Of a stretch of 6,696 nucleotides of DNA, positions 4,281 to 6,696 are shown one piece after another (within the stretch, counting starts at the first letter, position 1; each line of letters begins with the position of its first letter). Below the pieces are notes generated by a model, which worked only from the letters and a program-made list of their open reading frames with translations, did not search any database and had not been told where the DNA came from. The stretch comes from Flavobacteriales bacterium UBA6969 (GTDB lineage Bacteria; Bacteroidota; Bacteroidia; Flavobacteriales_D; Sanyastnellaceae). The translations under genes and the position numbers were made by a program. The DNA is taken from the NCBI GenBank assembly GCA_002448555.1, contig DJYV01000156.1:1-6696 (forward strand), written 5' to 3'.

Positions 4281-6696
4281 TTAGAAGTTGGTGGAAATGG
4301 AAAGGGTGAAGGCGCGCTCTTGAGGCGGCGTCAGGTAGGTGACGTTCGGGCTCATGTTACGGTCCTGTGCGTTTTCGAAGTCACGAACCACCTCCGGGTC
4401 CAATCCGGGGAAGTTGGTGATGGTGAAGAGGTTCGTCGCGTTCACCGCGATGCGGCAGTTCTGCAAACCACTGTCCTTGCCCAGCGGGACATTGTAGCCC
4501 AAGGTCAAGTTGCGCAGGCGCAGGTAGGACGCATCGAAAATGAAGAGGCTGGTGTTCCACCAAGGGAAGCCTGAAGGCAAGCTGTAGGTGGTTTCATCCA
4601 ATGTCAAACGCGGATACGTGGCAATGTCGCCCGGCTGTCTCCAGCGGTCGAGTTTTTCGTCGCGCATGTTCCAACCGGAGACCACACCGAGTTGTCGCTT
4701 GGCGGATGAGTCGAAGATTTTGGCTCCGATGCTGAAGGTGGCGAGGGCGCTCAAATCCCAGTTTCCATAGCGGAACGTGTTGTTCATGCCACCAATCAAA
4801 TCCGGCAGGCCGTCACCGACATACTGTCGGATGTCGTTGTTGTAGTCATAGGTCTCGTTGCCCTCGAGGTCGAGGTAGACGGGCAAGCCGTTTTCCGGAT
4901 CGACGTGGCTGTGCTCTACGAGGAAGAACGATCCGACCGGTCGGCCGACAATGACGCGAGAGTCGTTGGTTCCGCCGCTGACGGCGTCCGGGGTGTAGTT
5001 TCCGATGTCGACCAACTCGTTGTAGTTCCGTGCTACGTTCAAGTCGGTGGTCCATTGGAATTTGCCAATGAGGTTTCGGGACTTGATGGAGAGTTCCACG
5101 CCACGGTTCAAGATGGTTCCGACGTTGTCCCAGAAATTGGTGAAGCCGGTGCTGGCCGGTGTGCTCACGTTCATCAACACGTCGGTGGAGTATTTGTGGT
5201 AAAACGCCAACTCCGTGGTGATGCGATCTTCCAACAACCCCAGTTCAACACTCGCATCGACGGTGCGCGAGGTTTCCCAGCGAAGGGTCGGATTCTCGGG
5301 CTGGATGGGGTAGAGGATGGAATCAGCAGCGTAGGTGATGCCATTGTTGGCGGCGGAATACGTGCCGAAGCGTGCATAATCTGGCAATGCTGCGTTCCCG
5401 GTGTAACCAATGCTCGAGCGGACCTTCAAAAAGCTGATACGCTTGCTGTTGAACCAGTCTTCATCGGAAACGACCCAGCCCGCGGAAAGCGATGGGAAGA
5501 AGCCGTACCGGCTGTCGCGGCCGAAGCGAGAACTGCCATCAACACGCGCAGTTGCCTGGAAGAAGTAACGGTCTTTCAAGTTGTAGTTAAAACGTCCGAA
5601 GTACGAGAGGAAGCTATGCTGCGAGGGCAAGTTGATTGTGGTGTTGACGTTCGCAGCGTCCTCTGATAACGAGTCATTTTCGAAAATGGGGCCTTCAACT
5701 TGGCCGTAGAAAAGGCTGTAGCCGTAGTTGTCTGTGCGTTGGAATTCACTTCCCACCAAGAAATTCAAGGCTTGGGTGTCATCCAATTCCCAGCGGTAAT
5801 CTGCCGTGGCGCTGTAATTCCAGTTCAACACGTAGTTCGCGTAGCGGTTGGCGCTACCCAGTTCCGTTGTGATGGACAAGGCACCGGGGTTGAAGACGTC
5901 TTCGCGGAGGTGGAGGTAGTCAAAACCGCCACTGACCTTCAGGTTGAGGTTCGCAATGGGTGAGTAGATCAACTGCGCATTGCTGATGGAGCGGTCTTCG
6001 GTTGTTTTCCACTTCTTCAATTCACGCACAGCCACCGGATTCTTGGTTCCGCCCCATTCGTCAAACCACAAAAAGTACTCGCCGGCCTCGTGCTCGATGT
6101 TGCCGTTGGCGTCGTATACATCTTCATCGTAGCGAACGGGGTAGTAGGGAAGGGCGTTCGACATAGCGTCGCCCAAACCGCCTGACCACGCGGCATCGAT
6201 GCGGTTGTTCTCGCCCCGGCTCAACGAAGAGCTGAGGAGGACTTTTACTTTGCTCGACGGACTCCAGTCGAGGTTGATGCGTCCGCTGGTGCGGTCGTAG
6301 CTGTTGCCGAGGAGGTAGCTTTGGTTGTTGTCCTTGGAGAAGCCCGCGTACAAATTGTACTTGTCGCCCCCTTGTCTTACGCCAAAATTCACAGCATTCT
6401 TATTGCCGACGCCAATGGTCTGGTCGACCCAATCTGTGTTCGTCTCCATGGCCCTGAGGTAGGCTTCTCGCCGGGTGGCGGGGTCATCTGCTGCAGAGCT
6501 CATATTCGGCAACCAAACGTATCCGGTGCCGCCGTCGTTTTCCCAAGCTTCTTGGCGCAGGGCCAAGTAGGTTTCCGTGTCCATCATGTTGGGACGCGTG
6601 GCAGCGGTACCAATGCCGGTGCGTGTGCTGAATTCGAACGACGTGCCCTTCTTGCCGCGCTTAGTCGTTATAAGGATGACGCCGTTAGCGCCGCGC
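4281..6696 (-). CDS. susC: SusC/RagA-family TonB-dependent outer-membrane transporter, 5' partial
   Basis: This is the energised outer-membrane pore of a SusCD glycan importer; it works with the SusD lid encoded next. The frame stays open to the right edge, so the start, signal peptide, carboxypeptidase-like N-terminal domain, TonB box and most of the plug lie outside. About 804 residues are visible. The first, RGANGVILITTKRGKKG, is the plug signature of SusC proteins. The methionine pair at 6582-6587 is internal, not the start. Barrel hallmarks follow: DRTSGRINLDWSPSSKVKV, then GRFNYNLKDRYFF with RVDGSSRFGRDSRYGFFPS near the middle, and the C-terminal block LRLRNLTLGYNVPLG, NATNLFTITNFPGLDPEV and a final STNF ending in Phe, as expected for an outer-membrane barrel. 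Full-length family members have roughly 1000 residues, so about 200 are missing. It stops with TAA, 9 bp before susD. The family is certain; starch or maltooligosaccharide as substrate is inferred from the downstream GH13 gene. Confidence 0.96.
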   Translation of the reverse strand, partial: RGANGVILITTKRGKKGTSFEFSTRTGIGTAATRPNMMDTETYLALRQEAWENDGGTGYVWLPNMSSAADDPATRREAYLRAMETNTDWVDQTIGVGNKNAVNFGVRQGGDKYNLYAGFSKDNNQSYLLGNSYDRTSGRINLDWSPSSKVKVLLSSSLSRGENNRIDAAWSGGLGDAMSNALPYYPVRYDEDVYDANGNIEHEAGEYFLWFDEWGGTKNPVAVRELKKWKTTEDRSISNAQLIYSPIANLNLKVSGGFDYLHLREDVFNPGALSITTELGSANRYANYVLNWNYSATADYRWELDDTQALNFLVGSEFQRTDNYGYSLFYGQVEGPIFENDSLSEDAANVNTTINLPSQHSFLSYFGRFNYNLKDRYFFQATARVDGSSRFGRDSRYGFFPSLSAGWVVSDEDWFNSKRISFLKVRSSIGYTGNAALPDYARFGTYSAANNGITYAADSILYPIQPENPTLRWETSRTVDASVELGLLEDRITTELAFYHKYSTDVLMNVSTPASTGFTNFWDNVGTILNRGVELSIKSRNLIGKFQWTTDLNVARNYNELVDIGNYTPDAVSGGTNDSRVIVGRPVGSFFLVEHSHVDPENGLPVYLDLEGNETYDYNNDIRQYVGDGLPDLIGGMNNTFRYGNWDLSALATFSIGAKIFDSSAKRQLGVVSGWNMRDEKLDRWRQPGDIATYPRLTLDETTYSLPSGFPWWNTSLFIFDASYLRLRNLTLGYNVPLGKDSGLQNCRIAVNATNLFTITNFPGLDPEVVRDFENAQDRNMSPNVTYLTPPQERAFTLSISTNF

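Larger units (their letters stand above)
1..6696 (-). other. Sus-like alpha-glucan utilisation operon (interior part)
   Basis: Five genes on one strand follow the order susC, susD, DUF5004-like, two-module secreted protein, GH13. Junctions are 9 bp, 11 bp, a 1 bp overlap and 15 bp, leaving no room for internal promoters or terminators in non-coding DNA. Both ends run out of the window. The promoter, and a SusR-type, LacI-type or ECF-sigma regulator if there is one, must lie to the right of 6696 or beyond the left edge. Co-transcription is inferred from spacing. Confidence 0.85.

Noticed and set aside
4905..5666. 253-codon open frame on the plus strand
   Set aside because: It lies wholly antisense to the conserved barrel of SusC, its protein is low in recognisable motifs, and its length is explained by codon bias in the real gene.
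6582..6587. Double ATG as the start of the SusC gene
   Set aside because: The frame is open upstream to the window edge and encodes the SusC plug motif RGANGVILITTKRG, so these methionines are internal.
1..6696. Mobile elements, CRISPR, RNA genes, terminators and promoters
   Set aside because: Coding sequence covers essentially everything; the largest gap is 15 bp and no inverted repeats, direct repeat arrays or tRNA-like folds were noticed by eye.

Overview
The window is a slice of a Bacteroidota polysaccharide-utilisation locus (PUL) built like a starch or alpha-glucan Sus operon. All genes lie on the minus strand, so transcription runs from right to left. The SusC/SusD pair, absence of Shine-Dalgarno sequences, lipoprotein signals and very tight packing all point to Bacteroidota. 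By eye the base composition is moderately GC-rich (a little above 50%). That, with a DUF5004-like protein beside susCD, suggests an environmental or aquatic lineage rather than a gut Bacteroides, but I cannot name a genus.

Order of transcription: (1) 6696-4281, a SusC/RagA-type TonB-dependent outer-membrane transporter whose 5' end lies outside the window; (2) 4271-2907, a SusD/RagB-type surface glycan-binding lipoprotein; (3) 2895-2404, a small lipoprotein resembling the lipocalin-like DUF5004 family; (4) 2404-1553, a secreted protein made of two related beta-rich modules, in the place where susE/susF normally sit; (5) 1537-1, the N-terminal 512 codons of a GH13 alpha-amylase-family lipoprotein whose 3' end lies outside the window. 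The amylase has no in-window stop codon and was translated by hand from the sequence.

The junctions are 9 bp, 11 bp, a one-base TGATG overlap, and 15 bp, so the five genes look like one co-transcribed unit. I see no promoter, terminator, regulator, RNA gene, mobile element, CRISPR array or long repeat. Nothing longer than 15 bp is non-coding.

Inferred working model: the GH13 enzyme cleaves an alpha-glucan at the cell surface, SusD with the accessory proteins captures the oligosaccharides, and SusC imports them with TonB energy. The least ordinary parts are the roughly 280-residue multi-domain front end of the amylase, including a CBM48-like module that lacks one of the two expected binding tryptophans, and the non-lipidated two-module protein in the SusE/F slot. 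I do not see evidence for a wholly new system.
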